NCBI GenBank assembly: GCA_964017155.1
Contig: OZ024858.1
Coordinates: 27,522,187 to 27,586,186 of the forward strand
Length of the DNA stretch: 64,000 nt
Origin: Oasisia sp. SBJ-2009
Lineage: Eukaryota > Annelida > Polychaeta > Sabellida > Siboglinidae
Reading direction: 5' to 3'
Positions 1 through 14,075 of the stretch are shown here, in pieces; the stretch's first letter is position 1, and each line of letters begins with the position of its first letter. Below the pieces are notes generated by a model. It made no database searches, was not told the DNA's origin, and worked only from the letters and a program-made list of their open reading frames with translations. A program made the position numbers and the translations under genes.

Positions 1-265
1 TGATTTTTAGCAGTTTTTATTTTCTTTGAAATGAAAATCCTAAACCGAGACAGCTATTTATGAACTCACGAGTTAAGTAGGCAACGTGAGTGTAGATTAC
101 ATAGATTTTCTAAAGGTCATTTACTTCAATTTTAATAATAAAAAAAAAATCCTACTGAACATAATATCAACAGGTGATTATGCCGGTATGTCTCTCAGTC
201 TGTAACGGAATGTACTAATGTGACAGCCTCATTCCAATGAGCTGTGGTGTTAATTAAATGCACCT
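1..265. other. AT-rich unique sequence, nothing recognised
   Basis: No coding frame, RNA gene or clear repeat seen. It lies 3' of the galaxin-like gene. Confidence 0.5.
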
Positions 266-299
266 ACCTACCGACGAAAGCGCCGAATTTGCATAGAGA

Positions 300-540
300 A
301 TGCTGAACCATTATTGAGTAAAATGCAATGAGAATTAGACCGGCCAGCAATGAGTGTGAATACAACGAAGGTCATCACACGATTGTGTAAATCACGAGAG
401 GGGAGTTGACCTGGACAGAGAGACAACTGGACCAGTACTGGAAGGGCACCTTGTGACAGAGGATAGCGCAAGACAGGCAGATGTGGAAGCAGCATGCTGA
501 GGCCTTCGCCCAACCTCGGGTCACTACGGATGCACAATGC
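300..540. repeat. Dispersed repeat, copy A (empty site for the CAGACATGCCAC transposon)
   Basis: This stretch is a diverged paralogue of about 44240-45050. Shared blocks include CAGTACTGGAAG and CAGGCAGATGTGGAA, with many matching bases between them. Copy A is uninterrupted at CAGTACTGGAAG (about 432-443), whereas copy B carries a 603-bp transposon between two TACTGG repeats at this point. A minus-strand frame stays open across copy A (268-606), and a related peptide appears in copy B, so the repeat may once have been coding. I do not recognise the product. Confidence 0.6.
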
Positions 541-585
541 TGACGACAAGATACGTATACACAGAGAACCAGGCCAGATCGGTAT

Positions 586-591
586 TTTATT
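586..591 (-). promoter_or_regulatory. Candidate poly(A) signal of the galaxin-like gene
   Basis: The minus strand reads AATAAA here, about 30 bases beyond the stop codon at 621-623. It is the first canonical hexamer after the stop. Confidence 0.45.
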
Positions 592-620
592 TCTTATCGA
601 TGCCATCCCATCCTGTGAAA

Positions 621-1130
621 TCAGCTACGAGGTACAATGACGCCGTTGGTGCAGGAATGAGTGAGCTTGCTGTAGGCGGTGCGACCGCAGCAGGCCGGCT
701 TGATCGGCATCCCCTGCACCTGCCCGTTGCAGCACAAGAACCTGTTGGACGGGTACACGAGAGCGCCGCAGCAGAACGACTTGTCCGGGTCGTACACGAT
801 GGTACCGCACTTGTGTTTTCCGTCGGCCGTTATCGTCTCGTTGAGCTGCTCGCCTCCGATCGTCACGACCTTGCCGTCGATGCAGTGGTGACTGACGCGA
901 CTATAGGCGCTCTTGCCGCAGCAGCCCCCCTGCACCGGCTTGCCCTGCACTTGGCCGTCGCAGCAGATGTAGAGTTTCTTCGAGTACGTCACGCCGCTGC
1001 AGCAGATCGACTTGGCCGGGTCGTACGGTTTGCCGCCGCACATCGGCTGTTCGCAGGTGGTCGTCGTGGTCGGTAGCGTCGTTGTCGTGAGAACGATCTC
1101 GACAATCTTACCTCCGCAGCACAGAAGGAT
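621..1130 (-). CDS. Galaxin-like secreted cysteine-rich protein, exon 3 (3' terminal)
   Basis: Last exon of a three-exon gene; the spliced product is 239 residues. The exon starts after a pyrimidine-rich acceptor (TCATCTGTTGCCAG) in phase 0, which matches the phase-0 end of exon 2, and gives residues 71-239. It holds repeated di-cysteine units typical of galaxins: LLCCGG, SICCSG, YICCDG, GGCCGKSAYS, SFCCGA, FLCCNG and PACCGRTAYS, with recurring YDP and GQVQG motifs. A threonine-rich linker (TTTTLPTTTTT) precedes the first long unit. Galaxins are secreted matrix proteins first known from coral skeletons, and related proteins occur in molluscs; the role here is inferred from the family only. 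A GAG/GTAAGA string at about 1115-1106 resembles a donor, but splicing there would break the frame, so I read through it. Confidence 0.8.
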   Translation of the reverse strand: MLLCCGGKIVEIVLTTTTLPTTTTTCEQPMCGGKPYDPAKSICCSGVTYSKKLYICCDGQVQGKPVQGGCCGKSAYSRVSHHCIDGKVVTIGGEQLNETITADGKHKCGTIVYDPDKSFCCGALVYPSNRFLCCNGQVQGMPIKPACCGRTAYSKLTHSCTNGVIVPRS

Positions 1131-1425
1131 CTGGCAACAGATGAAACGCGTCGGTCTTTGTCTTTATAGGAATAATAACATGTTGTTACATAGCACATTA
1201 TTAAACAATATTCGCAGTTCTCTATATAAAAGATACACATAAACAGCATAGGAAAATAATATTGTTTTTCGATCTCGACAATCACCCCGCCGCAGCAGAG
1301 ACGGGTCTGGCAACAGATGATACGCGGCGGACTTTGTCTTTATAGTAAAATAGTTTATATTTTATGAAGCAATATATTCACAACTATTCGCAGTGCTCTA
1401 TATAAAATTAATACGTAAACAGCCG
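1094..1425. repeat. Tandem duplication (~177-bp offset) containing the exon 3 acceptor and exon start
   Basis: Two diverged copies lie head to tail, at about 1094-1240 and 1271-1421. Each carries on the minus strand the acceptor ATCTGTTGCCAG followed by a short open stretch (ILLCCGGKIVEI in one, TRLCCGGVIVEI in the other), and on the plus strand ATTCGCAG...CTCTATATAAAA...TAAACAGC. The upstream copy would begin an exon at 1306, also phase 0. It is either an alternative first part of exon 3 or a non-functional duplicate. Confidence 0.7.
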
Positions 1426-2432
1426 CCCGCCCGCCCGTCCGCCCGTCCGTCCGTCCGTCCGTCCGTCCGTCCGTCCGTCCGTCCGTCCGTCCGTCCGTCC
1501 GTCCGTCCGTCCGTCCGTCCGTCCGTCCGTCCGTCCGTCCGTCCGTCCGTCCGTCCGTCCGTCCGTCCGTCCGTCCGTCCGTCCGTCCGTCCGTCCGTCC
1601 GTCCGTCCGTCCGTCCGTCCGTCCGTCCGTCCGTCCGTCCGTCCGTCCGTCCGTCCGTCCGTCCGTCCGTCCGTCCGTCCGTCCGTCCGTCCGTCCGTCC
1701 GTCCGTCCGTCCGTCCGTCCGTCCGTCCGTCCGTCCGTCCGTCCGTCCGTCCGTCCGTCCGTCCGTCCGTCCGTCCGTCCGTCCGTCCGTCCGTCCGTCC
1801 GTCCGTCCGTCCGTCCGTCCGTCCGTCCGTCCGTCCGTCCGTCCGTCCGTCCGTCCGTCCGTCCGTCCGTCCGTCCGTCCGTCCGTCCGTCCGTCCGTCC
1901 GTCCGTCCGTCCGTCCGTCCGTCCGTCCGTCCGCCCGCCCGCCCGCCCGCCCGCCCGCCCGCCCGCCCGCCCGCCCGCCCGCCCGCCCGCCCGCCCGCCC
2001 GAACGCCCGCCCGCCCGCCCGAACGCCCGCCCGCCCGAACGCCCGAACGCCCGAACGCCCGAACGCCCGAACGCCCGCCCGAACGCCCGCCCGAACGCCC
2101 GAACGCCCGCCCGCCCGCCCGCCCGCCCGCCCGCCCGCCCGCCCGCCCGCCCGCCCGCCCGCCCGCCCGCCCGCCCGCCCGCCCGCCCGAACGCCCGCCC
2201 GCCCGCCCGAACGCCCGCCCGCCCGAACGCCCGCCCGAACGCCCGCCCGAACGCCCGCCCGCCCGCCCGCCCGAACGCCCGCCCGAACGCCCGCCCGAAC
2301 GCCCGCCCGAACGCCCGCCCGAACGCCCGCCCGAACGCCCGCCCGCCCGAACGCCCGCCCGAACGCCCGCCCGAACGCCCGAACGCCCGAACGCCCGAAC
2401 GCCCGAACGCCCGAACGCCCGCCCGTCCGTGT
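1422..2432. repeat. CCGT / CCCG / CCCGAACG compound microsatellite
   Basis: About 1 kb in intron 2. Pure CCGT units fill about 1436-1932, then CCCG units, then from about 2001 CCCG units mixed with the 8-mer CCCGAACG in irregular patterns. The long arginine-rich frames on both strands are repeat artefacts. Confidence 0.95.
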
Positions 2433-3264
2433 GACAACTTGCTGTGTGACAACTTGCAAACTAAAGAACATCGTTTTTGTAATGTTAAAACTATAACATT
2501 GGTTAAAAAAAACGTCAACATCAATCAGCTAAATACTATCATTAATATACATGTACACAAACAAAAGAAACCTAGACAACAAATTGTTATAACCATTTAG
2601 AAAAAAATATATAATATGTGTTTATAATAATAATATAAACTATTTTTCTTAATGAACATATTTTACAGTAATTACTGAATATTTCACGAACCCTTTAACG
2701 TTACGTATTTATGATAACGCACAGATAATTAATTGGTGCTTGTTCACATCAGCATTGAAAACAAATAGAATAAAACATATTGTAGCTCTTTACAATACAT
2801 ACAAAACATTAGTTTGTCTCATCAGTCTTAGTTTGTTTTAAACTAATTAAAGCTTTTAACATATTATGATATACATTTCTGAAACATGATCAAGTTGATT
2901 TTAAGAAAGTTTCAATACCATGTTCGTTACTTGACATTTAACATTTAGGATAACAATGACTGTGTTCGTCTCAATGGCAAACTGAATTTAAAAGTGAACA
3001 TGACAAACAGTTCAAAATGTACAGATATATATATATATGACACATAAACATTGGTATTGCGGGAGTACTCAAGTTGCAGTGCAACCGTAATGCTGAATAT
3101 AGTTAGTTTATATGCTACACGCCCAGTATATTATTACCCAGACGGATAATAGTAACATGTTTTATTCGATATAGCGTCACATCCAGTATTATTCATGGCG
3201 CATCACAATATAGTGAGATACATAAAATGATAGAATTGCAATAAATAATAAAATTATTATGAAC

Positions 3265-3332
<68 letters not shown>

Positions 3333-3363
3333 CTTACAAATACTACTAGCAATAAGAATAGAT

Positions 3364-3398
<35 letters not shown>

Positions 3399-3620
3399 CT
3401 ATATATATATGTGTGTGTATGTATATGTATATTGAATTACGTAGAATGTCTAATTACGAAGATAAATTATTATATCAAAATAGTAGTAATAAATACATAA
3501 AGTGTACTTCATTATGTATTTATTAAGCTATTATATCGGCTGACTTCATGTTTGCAACAAACAAACGCCCACCCCCTCCCGGCGACCTGTCAACCCCATC
3601 CCCGTCTCCCGGGTGTTTAC
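2433..3620. other. Intron 2 remainder, AT-rich, with (TA)n runs
   Basis: Non-coding AT-rich DNA with (TA)n at about 3273-3330 and 3368-3396. A 13-base direct repeat (GTGTGACAACTTG) occurs twice near 2429-2457. No gene seen. Confidence 0.6.
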
Positions 3621-3760
3621 CTCGCTTTCTCCGCAATAACATCCTTCAAACTCGAGAACTTCCCCGCCGACGCACTTGTGGGTTTTCGGGTCGAATGCGT
3701 CATAGAAGGAGAGGAGGTAACAGTTGATGTCGTCCCATCTGGGGCCACAAGGTGTCGGCA
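3621..3760 (-). CDS. Galaxin-like protein, exon 2
   Basis: A 140-base exon. It starts after ...CCATGCAG in phase 1 and ends GAAAGCGAG before GTAAAC in phase 0; both phases match the flanking exons. It encodes residues 24-70, seven-cysteine mature N-terminal sequence with the motifs TPCGP, NCYLLSFYDAFDP, KCVGG and GCYCGES. YDAFDP resembles the YDP element of the galaxin units in exon 3. Confidence 0.75.
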
Positions 3761-4787
3761 CTGCATGGTCACATATCCCATTATGTCGCTGTAGTGGCTT
3801 TCTAATTTCTAGATAGCTGCCTTGCTTACTAATTTAGCTGTGAAGAATAGCTGACAAATTGCTTGCTTACATTGGACGATAAACAGCAAGCTAATATGTT
3901 TAATCTGGCCGGTTGCACAAAGTATTTGCCGCAGCTGCTGCACATGAATGTTATCTATTTTGAAACCGTGAAGGACTTTGTTGCTAGGCAACATGTCACG
4001 CGGTGACCCCATTAGCGGACATATCAATCACATGATTTGTTGCATAGCATCGGTGCGCCAATGTTCGTCAAGCAATTAAGCTTGTCATTCCTTCGTACGT
4101 TTAGCTTAAATGCTGGTCCAAAGCATTGTTTTTATAACAAGAAATATGAAGTATAATTGCTTACGTGAGAAGGTCGCGTGTGGAAGATTAATTTAGCAGC
4201 AGTCATACCGCTATAATAACGTAATGCTCATTAATTTTATATTCTAAACATTGATGGAAATGCATTGCTTGATAATAGTCATATGTTTATGTTTTAATAT
4301 GACAAACTAGAACAGCGACGTAGACCAATTTGTTCCAGCAAAGACAAACCGTCGTAACCACGGTCGTTCGTATGTATGCAAACGCTTTATGAAACCTTTC
4401 GTTAACATAAGAAAGAAACTGTGTCTATACATATTCCTATGCACTATGAAACGTATATGCCTAATATAGGTTAAGCGATATTTCATGTGTATGTATGTGA
4501 GGGTCATTGGCATTGTGTATTTCCTTACACGTTCTCTGACCGTTATATTACCATAGAGAGCTTGGCCGTTGGCTCCATCTTGTATATAATTTTATACCTT
4601 ACGTGCAGCATAAGTAACGATACTTGCCGAATACTGGTAGGGTTTTGGTCACAGAGTTATGGTTAGACTTGTATATGCATATACTTAAACTGTTTTTCTC
4701 AGCCATTAATAAATGTTTTGTTAGTATTATTATTATATAAAGTTCACGTGTCTCCGTGGACATATTGTCCCTCGCAGTTCGACTGAC
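3761..4787. other. Intron 1 sequence, nothing recognised
   Basis: No coding frame with homology, RNA gene or repeat array seen. Confidence 0.5.
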
Positions 4788-4835
4788 CCGGGTTTCCTCC
4801 GCAGCACGTGCTGTCATGGGTCGACTCACAGTCGC
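4788..4835 (-). other. Possible extra cysteine-rich exon of the galaxin-like gene
   Basis: After an acceptor ending TTGTTGAATAG the minus strand reads GDCESTHDSTCCGGNPG and continues to a stop after GQYVHGDT. A GTCAGT donor at 4787 gives a 48-base phase 1-1 exon that could be skipped or included between exons 1 and 2 without a frame change. The CC doublet fits the protein family, but the exon is short and the donor is weak. Confidence 0.3.
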
Positions 4836-6239
4836 CTATTCAACAATGAACGAAGATAAATAGTGATAAAAACAAGAACAAGAACAAGATGTTTATTTTT
4901 TGACCCCAAAATAAGTACATGAAATAGATAATCATAACGTGAAACATAAACAAAACATCATACATCAGTAATTCAAAATAGTAAAATGGGGGTCAGTGAC
5001 TCCTGTTAAGACTGAAAAGTCGCTATCACAGGAGCCACTCGTAGTAATTATACATTTAGTTAACCTCTCAATATACATATGTATAGTAAAGATAAGGCTA
5101 ACAGTGACGTGTTCTGACGAAATGAATCGTATGTCAAAATATTAAACGACTTAGTTACAATCATTGGAAAGAAGATTTATTAAGCTGTCCAACGTTGCAA
5201 AAATCATGGACCTATCTCATACATAACCAAAGTTATTGGACGCTGAACATGCCTGGGGTAGAACGTTTCAAACGAAGTAAAGTACACTTGAAGTTCGCGG
5301 TCACGTACGCACTCGATCGAGTACATCGTCGTTCCAAAAGTTGGCCGTTTTGCTTAAATTACTCCATTTGATGCTTTCGAAATAAACTCTCTAGTCATGT
5401 TCGTTTTTGAAGATATATCATGCTAACTGCTTATTGAAATTATTACAACATAATCCGTGTATTTAGCAATGTTTTCTAGCAGTGACCCGATCGACAGCTC
5501 TAAGCCAATCAGGGGCTCGCTATCTACCCCCGTCCAGTGACGTTTGTTTACAGATAGGCCTCTGCTATTGGCTAAAGGTGACTACAAGAATCCGTAAGAG
5601 GGCGTCTTGGGCTTTCCCGTAGTACCAAATATGTCCGCCATACGTTGAGGGAAACCCCGAAAAATGCGTCTCGAATAAGTGCAAATTATCAGTTCTATTT
5701 TACGAAATGCATGCGTGAAATGTGCTACAAGATATATTAAATAATGATATACATGAGAAATAAGCATTGCCAATTGAGAGAAAAGATATAAAAGTATACA
5801 TTTGTGAAAAAATCAAAATCGTTGGAAATCATCGTTGCATGTTTATGCGGTGTTTTCTCGAAATCAAGTTCGCTGACATACGACTCATTTCGTTAGAGTC
5901 GTATCCCGATTAACATCCGTGCACTGACTACTTTAGCTCTATTGGTGTCAGTGACTGACGACGACAGATATAATTATTACTAGTAGTATGTAAGCTATCT
6001 CCTGACGTATACATTTCCAGCGATAAATGAGTTTGGTTATGTTTCACTTGGATATTCAATTCGAGCAACGCATCACTGTCAAGCAATGCACCGTGCATGC
6101 AAGACATACGGTTCGCGTAAATAAAGGACCCGCCTTAATTTGTAAATTATTTAGTCTGCTAAACACGTGTATGCAACAGTTTAAGATCCAGAAAGAAACA
6201 CGGATGGGTTAAAACTGTCAATGCTAATATATTGCCCCA
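4836..6239. other. Intron 1 sequence, nothing recognised
   Basis: Unique-looking DNA. A small imperfect hairpin (GTGACTCCTGT with ACAGGAGCCAC) lies at about 4997-5039. No gene seen. Confidence 0.5.
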
Positions 6240-6304
<65 letters not shown>

Positions 6305-6857
6305 TGTGCGTGTGCGTGTGCGGGTGCGTGTGCGTGTGCCTGTGCGTGTGCGTGTGCGTGTGCGTGTGCGTGTGCGTGTGCGTGTGCGTGTGCGTGTGCG
6401 TGTGCGTGTGCGTGTGCGTGTGCGTGTGCGTGTGCGTGTGCGTGTGCGTGTGCGTGTGCGTGTGCGTGTGCGTGTGCGTGTGCGTGTGCGTGTGCGTGTG
6501 CGTGTGCGTGTGCGTGTGCGTGTGCGTGTGCGTGTGCGTGTGCGTGTGCGTGTGCGTGTGCGTGTGCGTGTGCGTGTGCGTGTGCGTGTGCGTGTGCGTG
6601 TGCGTGTGCGTGTGCGTGTGCGTGTGCGTGTGCGTGTGCGTGTGCGTGTGTCCATGTATGTATGTGGTGTGTATGTGTGCATGTGTGTGTGTCGTGTGTG
6701 CGTGTGTGCGCACGTGTGTGTGTGTGCGTGTATGTGTGTGTGTGAGTATGTGTGAGTGTGTGTTTATGTGTGTGTATGGGTGTGTGTGTGTGCGTGTGTG
6801 CGCGTGCGTGTGCGCGCGTGTATGTGCATGGTGCGGGTGTGCAGGTGTGCGTTTGTG
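6240..6857. repeat. (GT)n followed by (GTGTGC)n and degenerate GT-rich tail
   Basis: (GT)n runs about 6242-6301. A near-perfect hexamer array GTGTGC fills about 6302-6650, then degenerate GT/GTGTAT/GC sequence to about 6857. Long cysteine/valine or histidine/threonine frames here are artefacts. Confidence 0.95.
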
Positions 6858-6948
6858 AAACCATCACCGACTCCATAAATTTCAAAATGAAGCCACCCAA
6901 TTGTCACTGACAATTAAAAGTATCCGATCGGTGTGAAATGACAAATAT

Positions 6949-6950
6949 CG

Positions 6951-6998
<48 letters not shown>

Positions 6999-7003
6999 AG
7001 CGA
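6949..7003. repeat. (CGTG)n microsatellite
   Basis: Thirteen or so CGTG units, 50 bases from the 3' end of exon 1 of the galaxin-like gene and inside intron 1. Confidence 0.95.
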
Positions 7004-7052
7004 GCGCGCAGTCATGCTTGATAGGTATAAAGTGTTTTGTTGTGGGACATAC

Positions 7053-7122
7053 CTTGTCCGAAGATGTCCGACGGTAGACACAGTGCGAGACACAGTAGAA
7101 ACACAAACCCCGCCATTGCCAT
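7053..7122 (-). CDS. Galaxin-like protein, exon 1 (signal peptide)
   Basis: Starts at an ATG at 7122-7120 and encodes residues 1-23: a short start, a hydrophobic core (AGFVFLLCLALCL) and a polar end (PSDIFGQ), which is a clear signal peptide. It ends CAAG before a consensus donor GTATGT in phase 1, matching the phase-1 start of exon 2. A second ATG two codons downstream could also serve as start. The protein is therefore predicted to be secreted. Confidence 0.75.
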
Positions 7123-7560
7123 CGTCGCCCTACAAACACTATACGAATATACAAACGTATTGCACTCGTAGCCTTTAGAGAACTGTGTCCTGAACTCAGG
7201 CACGCTGAGATACGCTTGACATAACACCAAAATGGGCGTATAGAAGAAACAATTATACGTACGTATGTTTAACCCCAAAGGTATACCATGTGAGCTAAGA
7301 AGTCAATACCATGTTACGTTAAGTCACCTTCTTGACAAACATGGTCCAAAACAGGCAAAACGTACAAATGTTCGTCCACCGGAATGTCATTACAAATAGT
7401 ACACGCGAAACGTCGTAGCGTTTGAACGAATGTAGCGACGAACTCGATCCCATTAGATCGTTATACTAATCAATTACACATATACAGTCGTATGATGTCA
7501 AAGGCAAAATGTGAGTGAAACGGGTGTTATTGCACAATGTAACAGCACACACAACAATCA
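7123..7560. other. 5' flank of the galaxin-like gene
   Basis: Expected promoter region on the minus strand. I see no confident TATA box or initiator, and no other gene. Confidence 0.4.
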
Positions 7561-7564
7561 CATA

Positions 7565-7668
7565 TACAGTGTAGCGTATACATGGTACTATATACAGTGC
7601 AGTATATACAGTGCGGAACATACATTCCGGTTTATGCAGTGCAGTATATATAGTGGAATATGCAGTAT

Positions 7669-7763
<95 letters not shown>

Positions 7764-7805
7764 TGTGGTATATACAGTGTAGTGTATACATTGTAGTATA
7801 TACAC
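7565..7805. repeat. Degenerate TATACAGTG repeat around a (TA)n core
   Basis: About 15-bp units of the type TACAGTGYAGTATA flank both sides of a (TA)n tract at about 7671-7760. Confidence 0.8.
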
Positions 7806-9105
<1,300 letters not shown>

Positions 9106-9430
9106 ATTACATAAAGTACGTTGGATGTTTTATGGTTATTCACTAAGGTAGTAGTCATTTGATTTATGTTGTATGTGAATTACACCTACTGGATATGGAC
9201 AGCGTAGTCCTGGGCTGAACGTAATGATGAAGTACACCAATAATGATCAAGATGTAGTAGAGAGTAATATCATAATAAAGTATGTTTGCTACATATACTG
9301 TGACCTCCTTTATATTAACTATTTCATTTATAACGCAGCATTAGTAGAGCCTCTTGAGCGAGACTGTGGCGTATCCTACTTGGAAGTGCTGACGGAAATC
9401 AAAAACAAAAATATGAACTGTTATATATGT
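9106..9430. other. Unique-looking sequence between repeat blocks
   Basis: No gene recognised. Confidence 0.5.
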
Positions 9431-9433
9431 GTG

Positions 9434-9437
<4 letters not shown>

Positions 9438-9500
<63 letters not shown>
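9438..9500. repeat. (TA)n microsatellite
   Basis: Borders the large CACACATCA array. Confidence 0.95.
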
Positions 9501-9501
<1 letters not shown>

Positions 9502-9508
9502 ATATATA

Positions 9509-12176
9509 TACATATCATCACATCACGCACATCATACACATCACACACATCACACCCTTCACACACATCACACACATCACACCCATCTCACACATCACAC
9601 ACATCACACTCATCACACACATCACACACATCACACAAATCACATACATCACACACAACACACACGTCACATACGTCACTCACGTCACACACATCACACA
9701 CATCTCACACATCTCACACATCACACTCATCACACACATCACACACATCACACACATCACACAAATCACATACATCACACACATCACACACATCATACAC
9801 ATCACACACATCACACCCATCACACACATCACATACATCTCACACATCACACATAACACTCATCACACACATCACACACATCACACCCATCACACACATC
9901 ACACAAATCACAAACATCATACACATCACACATACCACACACATCATACACATCACACACATCACACATCACACACATCACACTTATCACACACACACGT
10001 CACACCCGTCACACACATCACTCACATATCACATACATCACACACACACATCACACACATCACATATCACACACATCACACATCACACACATCACACTCA
10101 TCACACTCACATCACACACATTACACACATCACACACACATCACACTCATCACACATATCACACGCATCACACGCATCACACGCATCACACACATCACAC
10201 CCCACACGCATCACACGCATCACACGCATCACACACATCACACACCACACATATCACACACATCACACGCATCACACGCATCACACGCATCACACACATC
10301 ACACATCACACACCACACACATCACACACATCACACACATCACACACGTCACAAGTATCACACACATCACACACATCACACACATCACACACATCACACT
10401 CATCACACACATCACACACATCACACACATCTCACACATCTCACACATCACACAAATCACACTCATCACACACATCACAAAAATCACACACATCACAAAA
10501 ATCACACACGTCATACACATCACACATATCACACACATCATACACATCACACACATCACACACATCATACTCATCACACACATCACACATCACACACACG
10601 TCACACACGTCACTCACGTCACACACGTCACACACATATCACACACATATCACACACATCACACACATCACACACATCACACACATCACACACATCACAC
10701 ACATCACACACATCACACACATCACACACATCACACACATCACACACATCACACACATCACACACATCACACACATCACACACATCACACACATCACACA
10801 CATCAGATTCATCACATACATCACACACATCACACTCATCACACACATCACACAAATCACATACAGCACACATATCACACACATCATACACATCACATAT
10901 CACACATCACACACATCACACACATCACACACATCACACATATCACACACATCACATATCACAAATCACACACATCACACACATCACTCACACATCACAC
11001 ACACATAACACTCATCACACACACACACACATCACACACATCACACACACATCACACTCCTCACACACATCACACACATCACACTCATCACACACATCAC
11101 ACCTCACATACATCACACGCATCACACACATCACACATCACACATCACACACATCACACGCATCACACACGTCACACACCACACACATCACACGCGTCAC
11201 ACACATCACACACATCACAAGCATCTCACGCATCACACACATCACACACATCACACAAATCACACACATCACACCCATCACACACATCACACTCATCACA
11301 CACATCACACACATCACACAAACCATATACATCACACACATCACACACATCATACACATCACACACATCAAACCCATCACTCACATCACATACATCTCAC
11401 ACATCACACACATCACACTCATCACACACATCACACACATCACACACATCACACAAATCACATACATCATACATATCACACACATCATACACATCACACA
11501 CATCACACATCACACACACCACACTCATCACACACATCACACATCACACACACGTCACACACGTTACACACGTCACACACATCACTCACATATCACATAT
11601 CACATACATCACACACATCACACATCACACACATCACACACGTCACACATAACACACACATCACACATCACACACACATCACACACATCACACTCATCAC
11701 ACTCATCACACACACATCACACTCATCACACATATCACACATATCACACATATCACATACATCACACAAATCACATACATCACACACATCATACATATCA
11801 TACACATCACACACATCACACCCATCACACATATCACACATATCACACACATCTCACACATCACACACATCACACTCATCACACACACATCACACACATC
11901 ACACAAATCACATACATCACACACATCACACACATCACACATCACACGTCACACACATCACACACATCTCACACATCACACACGTTACACACATCACACA
12001 CATCTCACACATCTCACACATCACACACATCACACACATCACACACATCTCACACATCTCACACATCTCACACATCACACACATCACACACACATACACA
12101 CATAAACACACATCACACACAACACACACACGCACAACACACTCACACCACACACCACTCCACACACTGCTCCATA

Positions 12177-12229
<53 letters not shown>

Positions 12230-13779
12230 CGCACACACGCACACACATCACACACATCACACACATCACACACATCACACACATCACACACATCACACAC
12301 ATCACACACACATCACACACATCACACACATCACACACATCAGATTCATCACATACATCACACACATCACACTCATCACACACATCACATAAATCACATA
12401 CATCACACATATCACACACATCATACACATCACATATCACACATCACACACATCACACACATCACACACATCACACACATCACACATATCATACACATCA
12501 CATATCACAAATCACACACATCACACACATCACACGCATCACACACATCACACACATCACTCACACATCACACACATCACTCACACATCACACACACATA
12601 ACACTCATCACACACACATCACACACATCACACACACATCACACTCCTCACACATATCACACACATCACACTCATCACACACATCACACCTCACATACAT
12701 CACACGCATCACACACATCACACATCACACATCACACATCACACATCACACATCACACATCACACACATCACACGCATCACACACGTCACACTCCACACA
12801 CATCACACGCGTCACACACATCACACACATCACAAGCATCTCACGCATCACACACATCACACACATCACACAAATCACACACATCACACCCATCACACAC
12901 ATCACACTCATCACACACATCACACACATCACACAAACCATATACATCACACACATCACACACATCATACACATCACACACATCAAACCCATCACTCACA
13001 TCACATACATCTCACACATCACACACATCACACTCATCACACACATCACACAAATCACATACATCATACATATCACACACATCATACACATCACACACAT
13101 CACACATCACACACACCACACTCATCACACACATCACACATCACACACAAGTCACACACGTCACACACATCACTCACATATCACATATCACATACATCAC
13201 ACACATCACACATCACACACATCACACACGTCACACATAACACACACATCACACATCACACACACACATCACACACATCACACTCATCACACTCATCACA
13301 CTCATCACACACACACATCACACTCATCACACATATCACACATATCACACATATCACATACATCACACAAATCACATACATCACACACATCATACATATC
13401 ATACACATCACACACATCACACCCATCACACATATCACACATATCACACACATCTCACACATCACACACATCACACTCATCACACACACATCACACACAT
13501 CACACAAATCACATACATCACACACATCACACACATCACACATCACACGTCACACACATCACACACATCTCACACATCACACACGTCACACACATCACAC
13601 ACATCTCACACATCTCACACATCACACACATCACACACATCACACACATCTCACACATCTCACACATCTCACACATCACACACATCACACACACATACAC
13701 ACACATAAACACACATCACACACAACACACACACGCACAACACACTCACACCACACACCACTCCACACACTGCTCCATA

Positions 13780-13822
<43 letters not shown>

Positions 13823-14075
13823 CACGCACACACGCACACACGCACACACGCACACACGCACACACGCACACACGCACGCACGCACGCACAACACGCACAA
13901 CACGCACAACACACCACACACAACACACACACCACACACCACACACCACACACCACACACCACACACACACCACACACCACACACCACACACACACGCGC
14001 ACGCGCACACGCACACGCACACGCACACGCACACGCACACGCACACGCACACGCACACGCACACACACACACACA

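Noticed and set aside
537..1076. Plus-strand 179-codon frame
   Set aside because: Antisense shadow of the galaxin-like exon 3.
1355..2524. Arginine/proline/glycine-rich frames of 357-389 codons
   Set aside because: Products of the CCGT/CCCG/CCCGAACG array, open on both strands.
6949..7003. Possible telomeric or centromeric repeat
   Set aside because: Motif CGTG matches no known telomere repeat and the array is only ~55 bp inside an intron.
9427..12392. Frames of 741 and 987 codons rich in threonine, histidine and serine
   Set aside because: They are translations of a 9-bp satellite; the period is a multiple of three, so several frames stay open. No start context, domain or non-repeat content.
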